Origin: Promethearchaeota archaeon | Lineage (GTDB): Archaea; Asgardarchaeota; Lokiarchaeia; Sigyniarchaeales; SOKP01 | Assembly (NCBI GenBank): GCA_019058135.1 | Contig: JAHLWE010000448.1 | Span: 1-23,308, forward strand | Reading direction: 5' to 3' | Length of the DNA stretch: 23,308 nt | In this document: one piece after another, positions 16,938-23,308 of the stretch | How the letters are laid out: each line of letters starts with the position of its first letter | Position numbering within the stretch: the first letter of the stretch is position 1 | The notes under the pieces: model-generated | Told to the model about the DNA's origin: nothing | The model's database searches: none | The model's input: only the letters and a program-made list of their open reading frames with translations | Position numbers and translations under genes: made by a program

Positions 16938-18290
16938 TTGAATCAAGAAGAAATTATTACTAGGGCCAAGAGTAAAACGAGTAAATTAGTAACTTTTGGG
17001 ATGCCAAAATTTGGAACATCTATTATCATGGGATTTGCTGATTTTGCTTTATTCGCTCTTTATGTTTTAGGTTATCAATTAACTCCATTTCTTGTTGGTA
17101 TTGCCTTAGGATTAGGAAAACTTACTATCGCTACCTCTCAATTTTTTTTTGGTTGGATTAGTGATGCGAAATATACACGATGGGGGAGATGAAAACCATA
17201 TTTAATCATTCTGAGTCCAATACTTGGTCTATCTTTCGTATTTTTACTATTGCCAGGTTTAGTATTAGATATCACTGATGTTAGCGCATTATTTATGTGG
17301 TTATTAATATGGTATCAAATTTTTAATCTATGTTATGGTGTTACTACACCATATGGATCTTGGATGACTGAACAATTTAGAGTTGATGATAGACCCAGAT
17401 CGTCTCAATATCAACAAATTTTTGGTATGGTTGGAACGGCAGTAATTACAGTTTTTTCAATGGTAGTTTTAACGGCTTCTATTGATGATATCCAAACAAA
17501 CCCAGATATTATTCCACCAGAATTTTTATATAGTGTATTAATATTTGGGATTATTCCAGTGGTACTATTTTATTTAGCTACCTTTTTAATGTCTACAGAA
17601 CCACATTTTAAGATAGAATCAAATATATTACAGAATTTAAAGACAATTATAAAAAATAAGAATTATATATTAGTAACCATAATGATCGGTCTCGCTAGTG
17701 TGGCTTGGATAATGGTAGGCTCATTAATGTTACAATACATTGTAGTAGTTTTAATTTTTGACTTCATGACTAATATTATAGCATCAGTTATTTTCATAAT
17801 AGGGATATTATCTTTCTAATATAAATGGATAAGGCTAGTACACAAATTAGGAAAAAAAAGAAGTCTTTTATATATTTTTCTGGCAGCAATTATTATCCTT
17901 CCATTAACTTTAATAGGATTAATTCCGATGGATTCATCCCTTATATTTGGAATATTATTTATCCTAGGATTGGCTGGGGCCATGGCTGGCTGGTTTTTAC
18001 TTCCTCCTGTTTTCATTTCAGATATTACTGAAGATGACGAAAAAACAACGGGCGAATTAAAAGCAGGAATTTATAAAGGCTTTCCTAGTATAGTTCTAAA
18101 TCTCTTCCAAATAGTAGGTATTCTTATTATGGGCGTTCTATTGGAATTACCCAAAATAGATGTTGGGACGGCAAACTTTTCTATAGGACATGTAATATGG
18201 GGACCAATATGTTCTTTAATATTAATTGTTGCTTATTTGTACTCCAGAAAATTTGTAAAACTTGATTTCGATTGGGAAAAAGAAGAATAA
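16938..18290 (+). pseudogene. MFS transporter, GPH type, copy 2, with two in-frame stops
   Basis: A second, divergent GPH-type transporter. One frame covers the whole length. It starts at TTG 16938 (GTGAG lies about eight bases upstream; another TTG at 16914 is possible), meets TGA at 17190-17192 and TAA at 17817-17819, and ends at 18290. The TGA falls within the family motif: DAKYTRWGR-stop-KPYL, where Arg is expected (WGRRxPY), so a CGA or AGA codon probably became TGA. The TAA falls before YKWIRLVHKLGKKRSLL, the loop and helix after transmembrane segment 8 or so. Without the stops the product is about 450 residues, normal length, including the late motif ISDITEDDEKTTGELKAGIYKG typical of this group (D-D-E...G-R/K-R). 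Two independent substitutions and no frameshift argue for real decay rather than sequencing error. Confidence 0.85.
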
Positions 18291-18312
18291 AGAGAAAATT
18301 ATTTTAAATTTA

Positions 18313-18325
18313 TTTTTTTTTTTTT
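18313..18325 (+). terminator. T13 run after the second MFS gene
   Basis: A run of thirteen T starts about 22 bases after the stop at 18290. A U-rich stretch like this is enough for archaeal termination, and it separates the + strand block from the convergent SDR genes. Confidence 0.55.
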
Positions 18326-18395
18326 AAGGTCTTAATGAAAAGCTCTTTATTTAAGCAGAAAAATTAAAAAGAATTAACTATAAATATGTTTTTGT

Positions 18396-19172
18396 TTATC
18401 TCGTAGTCCAGCCACCATCTAGACGTAAATCAGCTCCCGTCATATAAGATGATTCATTAGTTGCTAAAAAGAGAATTCCAGCAGCAATTTCTTCGGGTTC
18501 TGCCCATCTACCTATTACTCCCTCCTCTTCAAATTCTTTCTTTACAACTTCATAATCAACACCTCTATCTCTTGCTTGTTTAGCTACATCACTTTGCAAC
18601 ATTGGAGTATCTGTAGCTCCTGGACTCACACTATTTACACGAACTCCATAAGGAGCCAAATCTAACGCTAAAGCTCTTGTGAATCCTAAAATTCCAGCTT
18701 TAGTGGAGCAATAATTTGCATGATTGACTTGTCCAATGTGAGCGGCAACTGAAGCTAAGGTTATAATTGAACCAAATTTTTGATTTTTAAAATATGGAAC
18801 AGCATATTTACATGTATAATAGGTACCCTTAAGATTAACATCAATCAATAAATCATAATCCTCATCTGGAAAGTCTTCAATGGGACCTACTCTTACAACA
18901 CCAGCATTACATATCAATATATCTATTTTTTCATATTTTTTTATGGTAGTATCAATCATGTCTTTAACTTCAGCGGGTTTAGTTACATCCACTTTCATAA
19001 ATATTGTATTTTCTTTTCCATCTTTTATCATTTCATATGTTTCTTTTAAACCTACTTCATTAATATCTGAAATAATTTGAATCGCACCCTCTTTAGCAAA
19101 TAGAATTGCAGTAGACCTCCCAATGCCAGAGGCTGCACCAGTTAATACTACTACTTTATCTTTTAATCTCAT
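18396..19172 (-). CDS. Short-chain dehydrogenase/reductase, tandem copy A
   Basis: A classical NAD(P)-dependent oxidoreductase of 258 residues. It has the Rossmann motif TGAASGIGR (11-19), VDVT, NAGV, the Ser in ITLASVAAH, the catalytic YCSTK, the SPGATDTPML substrate/cofactor loop, and an SSYMTGADLRLDGGW end. Asp in ISDIN after the second strand suggests NAD(H) preference. Members of this class oxidise or reduce sugars, polyols, 3-hydroxyacyl or steroid-like alcohols; the substrate cannot be told. It starts at ATG 19172 with AAAGGT eight bases before. It is 82% identical to copy B by my hand count (47 differences in 258, no gaps). Both lie beside the damaged sugar-type block, so a role in carbohydrate or hydroxy-acid turnover is possible. 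Confidence 0.9.
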   Translation of the reverse strand: MRLKDKVVVLTGAASGIGRSTAILFAKEGAIQIISDINEVGLKETYEMIKDGKENTIFMKVDVTKPAEVKDMIDTTIKKYEKIDILICNAGVVRVGPIEDFPDEDYDLLIDVNLKGTYYTCKYAVPYFKNQKFGSIITLASVAAHIGQVNHANYCSTKAGILGFTRALALDLAPYGVRVNSVSPGATDTPMLQSDVAKQARDRGVDYEVVKKEFEEEGVIGRWAEPEEIAAGILFLATNESSYMTGADLRLDGGWTTR

Positions 19173-19225
19173 TTGATTTACCTTTAAAAAAAATTAAGAC
19201 ATTTAAGATATGAAGTATTTCTCTG

Positions 19226-19236
19226 AAATATATTTT
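19226..19236 (-). promoter_or_regulatory. TATA box of SDR copy A
   Basis: AAAATATATTT on the - strand lies ~55-65 bases before ATG 19172. The same element sits at the same distance before copy B, so the promoter was duplicated with the gene. The rest of 19173-19455 is the leader, AT-rich sequence and the 3' end of copy B's transcript. Confidence 0.6.
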
Positions 19237-19455
19237 ATTCTTTAGATTATAAATAATACTAGATAACAAAGAGCATTAAAAAGGAAAAAATAAGATTTTA
19301 ATATTTGTTTAAAATGTAATAAAACGATCGAAGAAAGTTAAGAATCCAGCCTTTATGGCAGTAAATGGATATATTCAATTTGATTACGATTATTTTGTGA
19401 ACAATTTTTCATTACAAGTAAATAAATATATAAAAATTAAAACATATTCAAATGT

Positions 19456-20232
19456 TTATCTAATTTTCCAACCTCCATCTATGCGTAAATCTACACCATT
19501 AATATATGATGATTCATCAGTTGCTAAAAAGAGAATACCAGTAGCTATTTCTTCAGGTCTCGCCCATCGACCCATCACTCTCTCTTCTTCAAATTCTCTC
19601 TTAACCACGTTGTAATCAACACCTCTATCTTTTGCTTGTTTAGATACATCATTTTGCAACATAGGTGTATCAGTAGCTCCAGGACTAACACTATTTACCC
19701 GAATTCCATAAGGTGCTAAATCTAATGATAAAGCTCGTGTAAACCCTAATACTCCTGATTTCGTAGAACAATAATTTGCATGATAAATTTTCCCCATATG
19801 AGCTGCTACAGAGGATAAGGTTATGATTACACCATATCTTTGTTTTTTGAAATACGGTACAGTATATTTGCAAGTATAATAAGTTCCTTTAAGATTAACA
19901 TCGATCATTAGATCATAATCCTCATCTGGAAAATCTTCAATAGGACCCACTTTCACGACTCCAGCATTACATATTAAAATATCTATCCTTCCATATTTTT
20001 CAATAGTAAAATCAATCATATCTTTAATTTCAGCGGATTTAGTAACATCTACTTTCATAATTATCGTATTTTCTTTTCCTTTAGTTATCAATTTATAAGT
20101 TTCTTTCAAACCTTCTTTATTAATATCAGAAATAATTTGAATTGCTCCTTCTTTTGCAAATAAAATTGCTGTTGCCCTCCCAATACCGGATGCTGCACCA
20201 GTTAATACTACTATTTTATCCTTTAATCTCAA
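19456..20232 (-). CDS. Short-chain dehydrogenase/reductase, tandem copy B
   Basis: The 258-residue paralogue of copy A, with the same TGAASGIGR, NAGV, Ser (ITLSSVAAH), YCSTK and SPGATDTPML motifs, so it should be catalytically able. The differences from A fall largely in surface-type Lys/Glu/Arg positions, in the segment between the active-site Ser and Tyr (HMGKIYHANY versus HIGQVNHANY) and near the C-terminus (GRWARPEEIATG, SYINGVDLRIDGGW). Changes near the active site could shift the substrate range. The start codon is TTG (20230-20232) where A has ATG, with an unchanged AAAGGT in front, so expression may be lower. The gene is upstream of A in the direction of transcription. Confidence 0.9.
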   Translation of the reverse strand: MRLKDKIVVLTGAASGIGRATAILFAKEGAIQIISDINKEGLKETYKLITKGKENTIIMKVDVTKSAEIKDMIDFTIEKYGRIDILICNAGVVKVGPIEDFPDEDYDLMIDVNLKGTYYTCKYTVPYFKKQRYGVIITLSSVAAHMGKIYHANYCSTKSGVLGFTRALSLDLAPYGIRVNSVSPGATDTPMLQNDVSKQAKDRGVDYNVVKREFEEERVMGRWARPEEIATGILFLATDESSYINGVDLRIDGGWKIR

Positions 20233-20284
20233 TTAATTTACCTTTAAAAATTTTAAGACAATTTAGTTATAAAGTATCTTTTTG

Positions 20285-20295
20285 AAATATATTTT
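20285..20295 (-). promoter_or_regulatory. TATA box of SDR copy B
   Basis: AAAATATATTT on the - strand, matching copy A's element in sequence and in distance to the start. It predicts a leader of ~30-35 bases. The region 20233-20412 also serves the divergent small membrane-protein gene. Confidence 0.6.
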
Positions 20296-20412
20296 ACTCT
20301 TAAAATAATAATAGCTAATTTTTTTATATCGTAACTTTTTTATAGGCAACAAAAAGATCTAATAGTGATTATAAGAAGAATTTATTACTTAAAAAAAAGA
20401 GTTGCATGATTT

Positions 20413-20691
20413 ATGAGAATGCGTCCATCTACGAGAAGTTGGATACATAATTGCTGGTGTTGGATAAGTTTTTTGATCATTTTCTCAATTATTATAATAT
20501 TTGGTTTAAGTCCAATGGGAATTGTTTTAATATTGTTTGTTGGCGTACCTTTAATTTCTGTCGATTATGCAATATTTTATATTTTAAAAAAAATGAAAAA
20601 GAGAAAAGTTGGTTTAATAATTTGTCCTATATGTAATACCAAGTTGGAAAAAAATTCAAAAAATTGCCCTAAGTGTGGTAAGTGGCAATAA
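20413..20691 (+). CDS. Small membrane protein with a C-terminal zinc ribbon
   Basis: A 92-residue protein of unknown function. After a short basic start (MRMRPSTRSW) there are two hydrophobic spans, roughly residues 18-36 and 38-59, then a basic stretch (KKMKKRKVG) and a zinc ribbon of the C-x2-C...C-x2-C type (CPICNTKLEKNSKNCPKC). The basic stretch after the second span suggests that the ribbon faces the cytoplasm. The Zn ribbon is complete and resembles the short zinc-ribbon tails found on many archaeal membrane proteins. The sequence just before the start, GCATGATTTATGA, is nearly the same as before the DUF849 gene (GCATGACTTATGA), perhaps by chance. It is divergent from the SDR pair and convergent with the ECF operon; there is no clear partner. 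Confidence 0.7.
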   Translation: MRMRPSTRSWIHNCWCWISFLIIFSIIIIFGLSPMGIVLILFVGVPLISVDYAIFYILKKMKKRKVGLIICPICNTKLEKNSKNCPKCGKWQ

Positions 20692-20813
20692 TTTCTGTGT
20701 ATCTCAATTATTTTTTAAATAGAATTAAATTTTTAAAATAAATAATAATAAAAGAAAAATCTGAAAAGTTTAAATTTCCATAAAAAAAGGATAAAGACAA
20801 AAAACAGAAAAGA
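20692..20813. terminator. Convergent intergenic region with U-rich ends on both strands
   Basis: Holds a T6 tract on the + strand shortly after the small membrane-protein gene and, on the - strand, two T-rich tracts (A7 and A5-6 on the + strand near 20783-20803) after the ATPase gene. These probably end both transcripts. Confidence 0.4.
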
Positions 20814-22364
20814 TTACATAAGTATATATGCTGCAATTTTTTGCAGTTTCTCATTCTTAAGAAATTCTGATGTAGGTAATTTTTGTATTAATAATCCATC
20901 ATCCAGAATTACAACTGTTTTTGAATATTGGGCGATAACGCGGGGATCATGAGTTATAATAATGATTGTGTGTTTTAGTTCATGAAGATCTTGCAGAATT
21001 TTCATAAATTCTTGAATCATACGATAATCCTGACCTGTAGTTGGTTCATCTACGATTAAAATTTCAGGTTTAAGAACTAGAACCGAAGCTAATGCTAATC
21101 TTTGGCGAATTCCTTTACTGAGATAAAATGTTGATTCATATATTTCTTCAAATTTTCTTAAATCTAATAGATCGATAATTTCATTGTATCGATTTTGAAT
21201 TTCATCATCGGGAAATTTGAGATTTTTTAAACCAAATTCAATTTCTTCTCTAATAGTATTTTTAAATAATTGATGGTCAGGGTTTTGATAGCAAAAACCA
21301 ATAATTTGTGCCATCTGTGTGATAGAATATTGCAAAACAGGATTACCTCTAATAAAGACTTCTCCTTGCTGAGGTCTGAGAAGCCCATTAAAATTCTTTA
21401 TTAGAGTTGTTATTCCAGAACCATTTTTTCCTATAATAGCAATAAATTCCCCATTAAAAATTTTAAGACTTATGTCTTTTAGAGCTTGAGTATTATTAGG
21501 ATAAGTAAAACTAAGATTAGATATTTCAATTATTGGATCTTGGTCTGCCGTTATATATTTACCTGTACTTATTTGTTCTGAAAATTTTAGATACTGAGAA
21601 ATTCCATTTTGGGATAAATGTATTGGAATATAAATTCCCAATTTGTTTAAAAGTTCCTCATGTTTTAAAAACTTAGAAGTTTCTCCGCTAAATTTAATTT
21701 CTCCATTATCGAGAAGTATTACTCTATTACAAAATTGAACGATTTTTTCAGTTCTATGACTAACCAATATGATTGTCAAATCGAACTCTTTTCTTATTAT
21801 CTCAAGTATTTCAATAATTTCATATTTTCCTATAGGATCGAGATCAGATGTAGGTTCATCTAAGATAAGTATCTCGGGTCTCATTGCCATAATTGAAGCA
21901 ATAGCAACACGCTGTTTTTGACCCCCAGAGAGTTCATCGGGTGATTTTTGCTCAAAACCTTCTAATCCAACAAGTTTTAATGCCCATTCAATTCGATTCT
22001 TAATTTCTGCACGATCAAGACCTAAAGTCTCAAGACCAAGAGCAATCTCATCTTCTACTGTTATCATTATAAATTGAGTTTCAGGATCTTGAAATACTAA
22101 ACCAATACGCTGTCCTAATTCTGTCATTTTCGCTGTTCGAGTATTCTTGCCAAGAACTTCAACATTTCCTATGATCCATCCGCGAGTTCTTAAAGGAATG
22201 AGTCCATTAATACAACAACAGAGAGTGGATTTACCTGCACCAGTAGGACCCATAATTCCAATAAACTCACCTTGAGAAATTTTTAAATTAATTGATTTAA
22301 GAACCAGATCCTTCGAAGCTTTGTATTTCCATGAAAAATCATTAAATTTTACAACAGTTTTCAA
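20814..22364 (-). CDS. ecfA: ECF-type transporter ATPase, two fused ABC domains, second site degenerate
   Basis: Energizing ATPase of an energy-coupling-factor importer (vitamins, metals or similar), with two ABC domains in one 516-residue chain. Domain 1 is complete: Walker A GPTGAGKST (~39-47), Q-loop FQDPETQF, signature LSGGQKQR, Walker B ILILDEPTSDLDP and H-switch VSHRTE. Domain 2 has Walker B ILIVDEPTTGQD and the H-switch THDP, but its Walker A reads GKNGSGITT: the Lys is Ile318 (codon ATA, complement 21411-21413). Its signature reads LSKGIRQR, with Ile419 for the usual Gln. The start is TTG 22364, nine bases after the EcfT stop, as no in-frame ATG is near. One ATP site is therefore probably weak or dead; a single A-to-T change would explain I318. 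It pairs with EcfT encoded directly upstream. Confidence 0.9.
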   Translation of the reverse strand: MKTVVKFNDFSWKYKASKDLVLKSINLKISQGEFIGIMGPTGAGKSTLCCCINGLIPLRTRGWIIGNVEVLGKNTRTAKMTELGQRIGLVFQDPETQFIMITVEDEIALGLETLGLDRAEIKNRIEWALKLVGLEGFEQKSPDELSGGQKQRVAIASIMAMRPEILILDEPTSDLDPIGKYEIIEILEIIRKEFDLTIILVSHRTEKIVQFCNRVILLDNGEIKFSGETSKFLKHEELLNKLGIYIPIHLSQNGISQYLKFSEQISTGKYITADQDPIIEISNLSFTYPNNTQALKDISLKIFNGEFIAIIGKNGSGITTLIKNFNGLLRPQQGEVFIRGNPVLQYSITQMAQIIGFCYQNPDHQLFKNTIREEIEFGLKNLKFPDDEIQNRYNEIIDLLDLRKFEEIYESTFYLSKGIRQRLALASVLVLKPEILIVDEPTTGQDYRMIQEFMKILQDLHELKHTIIIITHDPRVIAQYSKTVVILDDGLLIQKLPTSEFLKNEKLQKIAAYILM

Positions 22365-22373
22365 TCTTGTTCA

Positions 22374-23165
22374 CTACAATAATTCTAGAAAGAGAAATAC
22401 AAAACTTTTATTGAACAGAGATAAAATAATAGAAAAAAATAGAAGTATAAATAATCCAATAAGGATTGCATAATCCTTTTTCTTAATTGGAAAATAATGA
22501 TAAGTAGTCCTATTTTTTGAGCGTAATGGAATTCCTCGTGATTCAATAGATGCAGCCATGTCTTCTGTTTTTTTGAACATTAAAACAATTAATACAATAA
22601 AAATTGATATAAAATTTTTAATTCTTTTAGGTATTGAAGCACGTTTAAATTCAACCCCTCGAGTCATCATGGCTTCTCGGACAATAGAATATTCTTGTTG
22701 GAACATTGAAAGACCTCGAAAAGTCATACTTATAATTAAAGTAACAGTAAAGGGTACCTTAACTGAACGCAATCCATGAATTAAATCTCGATCGGAGATC
22801 CCAGCAAAAAAGAATATCATTAAAAAGAACATATTAATAATGCGTAAGTAGTATCTCGAAGCAATATAAATCGACTGAGCAGTAATTAAAATATGCCACT
22901 TCCCAACCCAGGTTTCAAAAAAGATGATTTCTCCTTCTACAGGAGTAAAAAAGCACCATACGATATAAACAGATAAAGAAGAAATTAAAATGCCAATAAT
23001 AAGCTTTCTAAATTTCCTTGAAAATATAGGTATTTTAGCCAATAAACCCAAAATGATGATAAATATAAGGAGACCAATTAAATCAAAAACGTTAGAAAAG
23101 AGCAAGACAACAAAGCTTAAAATAAACACAATAGATATCTTTGTAATTGGATGTAGTTTGGTCAT
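22374..23165 (-). CDS. ecfT: ECF transporter transmembrane component EcfT
   Basis: The membrane scaffold that links the ATPase to a substrate-binding S component. Its 263 residues show several hydrophobic spans (about 10-40, 55-75, 105-125 and 232-252) and the two short Arg-Gly coupling motifs typical of the family: EAMMTRGVEF and ASIESRGIPL. The start MTKLHPITK is also characteristic. Only nine bases separate it from the ATPase gene, so the two are co-transcribed. The S component, which would fix the cargo, is not identified; it may be the gene cut off at the window's right edge. A 15-base inverted repeat lies in the gap upstream. Confidence 0.88.
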   Translation of the reverse strand: MTKLHPITKISIVFILSFVVLLFSNVFDLIGLLIFIIILGLLAKIPIFSRKFRKLIIGILISSLSVYIVWCFFTPVEGEIIFFETWVGKWHILITAQSIYIASRYYLRIINMFFLMIFFFAGISDRDLIHGLRSVKVPFTVTLIISMTFRGLSMFQQEYSIVREAMMTRGVEFKRASIPKRIKNFISIFIVLIVLMFKKTEDMAASIESRGIPLRSKNRTTYHYFPIKKKDYAILIGLFILLFFSIILSLFNKSFVFLFLELL

Positions 23166-23210
23166 AAAAGATTCTGATGGAATATATGAAAAAAAAGTTT
23201 TTGAAAGAGT

Positions 23211-23225
23211 TGAGATTAAATCTCA
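23211..23225. promoter_or_regulatory. 15-base inverted repeat upstream of ecfT
   Basis: TGAGATTAAATCTCA has 6-bp arms (TGAGAT/ATCTCA) around a 3-base centre. On the - strand it is followed 14 bases later by a T8 tract, so it could be a regulator's operator or a partial terminator between the upstream gene and ecfT. Confidence 0.4.
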
Positions 23226-23231
23226 CCTCAT

Positions 23232-23306
23232 TTATGAAAACCACTTGTCTACAAATATTGAAGTTTCTTTTATTTTTCCTGTTAAGGAAACCATCATTGG
23301 TGTAGC
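23232..23306 (-). CDS. C-terminal end of an unidentified gene, partial
   Basis: An open - strand frame enters from the right edge and ends at TAA 23232-23234, giving 24 visible residues (begins ATPMMVSLTG, ends DKWFS). It precedes ecfT on the same strand with a 66-base gap, so it may be the ECF S component or another operon member. This is too little sequence to recognise; with so short a frame it may also be chance. Confidence 0.4.
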   Translation of the reverse strand, partial: ATPMMVSLTGKIKETSIFVDKWFS

Positions 23307-23308
23307 TA

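Larger units (their letters stand above)
18396..20300 (-). repeat. Tandem duplication: SDR gene plus ~90 bp of upstream DNA
   Basis: Units ~18396-19250 and ~19456-20310 align along the whole gene and through the leader and TATA region (shared ATTTACCTTTAAAAA, TTAAGACA and GAAATATATTTTA blocks, given on the + strand). Similarity fades beyond. The two start 1060 bp apart. Confidence 0.8.

Noticed and set aside
12873..18290. Genetic code change or selenocysteine/pyrrolysine recoding to explain the in-frame stops
   Set aside because: The stops are TAA, TGA and TAA, plus one frameshift; no TAG is involved, both TGA and TAA end intact genes nearby or serve as normal stops, and the other genes have none inside.
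19355..19615. An 86-residue + strand frame overlapping the 3' end of SDR copy B
   Set aside because: More than half lies antisense to a conserved gene, and the rest is low-complexity AT-rich sequence without a ribosome binding site.
1..23308. CRISPR array, transposon ends, integrase or phage genes
   Set aside because: No regularly spaced repeats, terminal inverted repeats, transposase or integrase motifs were seen on either strand.

Overview
The window is AT-rich DNA that looks archaeal. The clearest sign is a nearly complete archaeal-type mevalonate operon that uses phosphomevalonate dehydratase (aconitase X large and small subunits), a UbiD-family anhydromevalonate phosphate decarboxylase and isopentenyl phosphate kinase. 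Archaeal-style TATA boxes with short leaders, GG-rich ribosome binding sites and U-rich 3' ends agree. A eukaryote-like HMG-CoA synthase, a class II HMG-CoA reductase and small membrane/zinc-ribbon proteins would fit a Lokiarchaeia-like (Asgard) archaeon, but that placement is inference only.

Left part (2-9570, + strand): nine tightly spaced genes. In order they are HMG-CoA synthase (5' truncated by the window edge), a GHMP-fold decarboxylase-like protein, class II HMG-CoA reductase, UbiD-type decarboxylase, phosphomevalonate dehydratase large and small subunits, mevalonate kinase, isopentenyl phosphate kinase and type 2 IPP isomerase. Together they can take acetoacetyl-CoA plus acetyl-CoA to IPP/DMAPP. 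A prenyl diphosphate synthase (9577-10644, - strand) meets the operon end to end with a 6-bp gap and would use its products. The oddity is the diphosphomevalonate-decarboxylase-like protein, which is not needed by the dehydratase route.

Middle part (10846-18290): a DUF362/ferredoxin protein (-), an orphan 107-residue protein (+), then a probable catabolic block: a beta-keto-acid-cleavage-enzyme (DUF849) gene with an in-frame TAA, an intact sugar-isomerase-like gene, and two MFS (GPH-type) transporter genes. One transporter has a one-base frameshift at an A run; the other has two in-frame stops. Three of these four genes are interrupted while the neighbouring mevalonate genes are clean, suggesting local gene decay or, less likely, sequence error or recoding.

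Right part (18396-23308): two tandem short-chain dehydrogenase genes (-), about 82% identical in protein and with duplicated promoters; a small membrane protein with a C-terminal zinc ribbon (+); and an ECF-type transporter operon (-) with a fused double ATPase and EcfT. The end of a further upstream gene is cut by the window edge. The second ATPase half has lost its Walker A lysine. I saw no tRNA, rRNA, CRISPR array, transposase or integrase. No stretch longer than about 300 bases lacks a gene.
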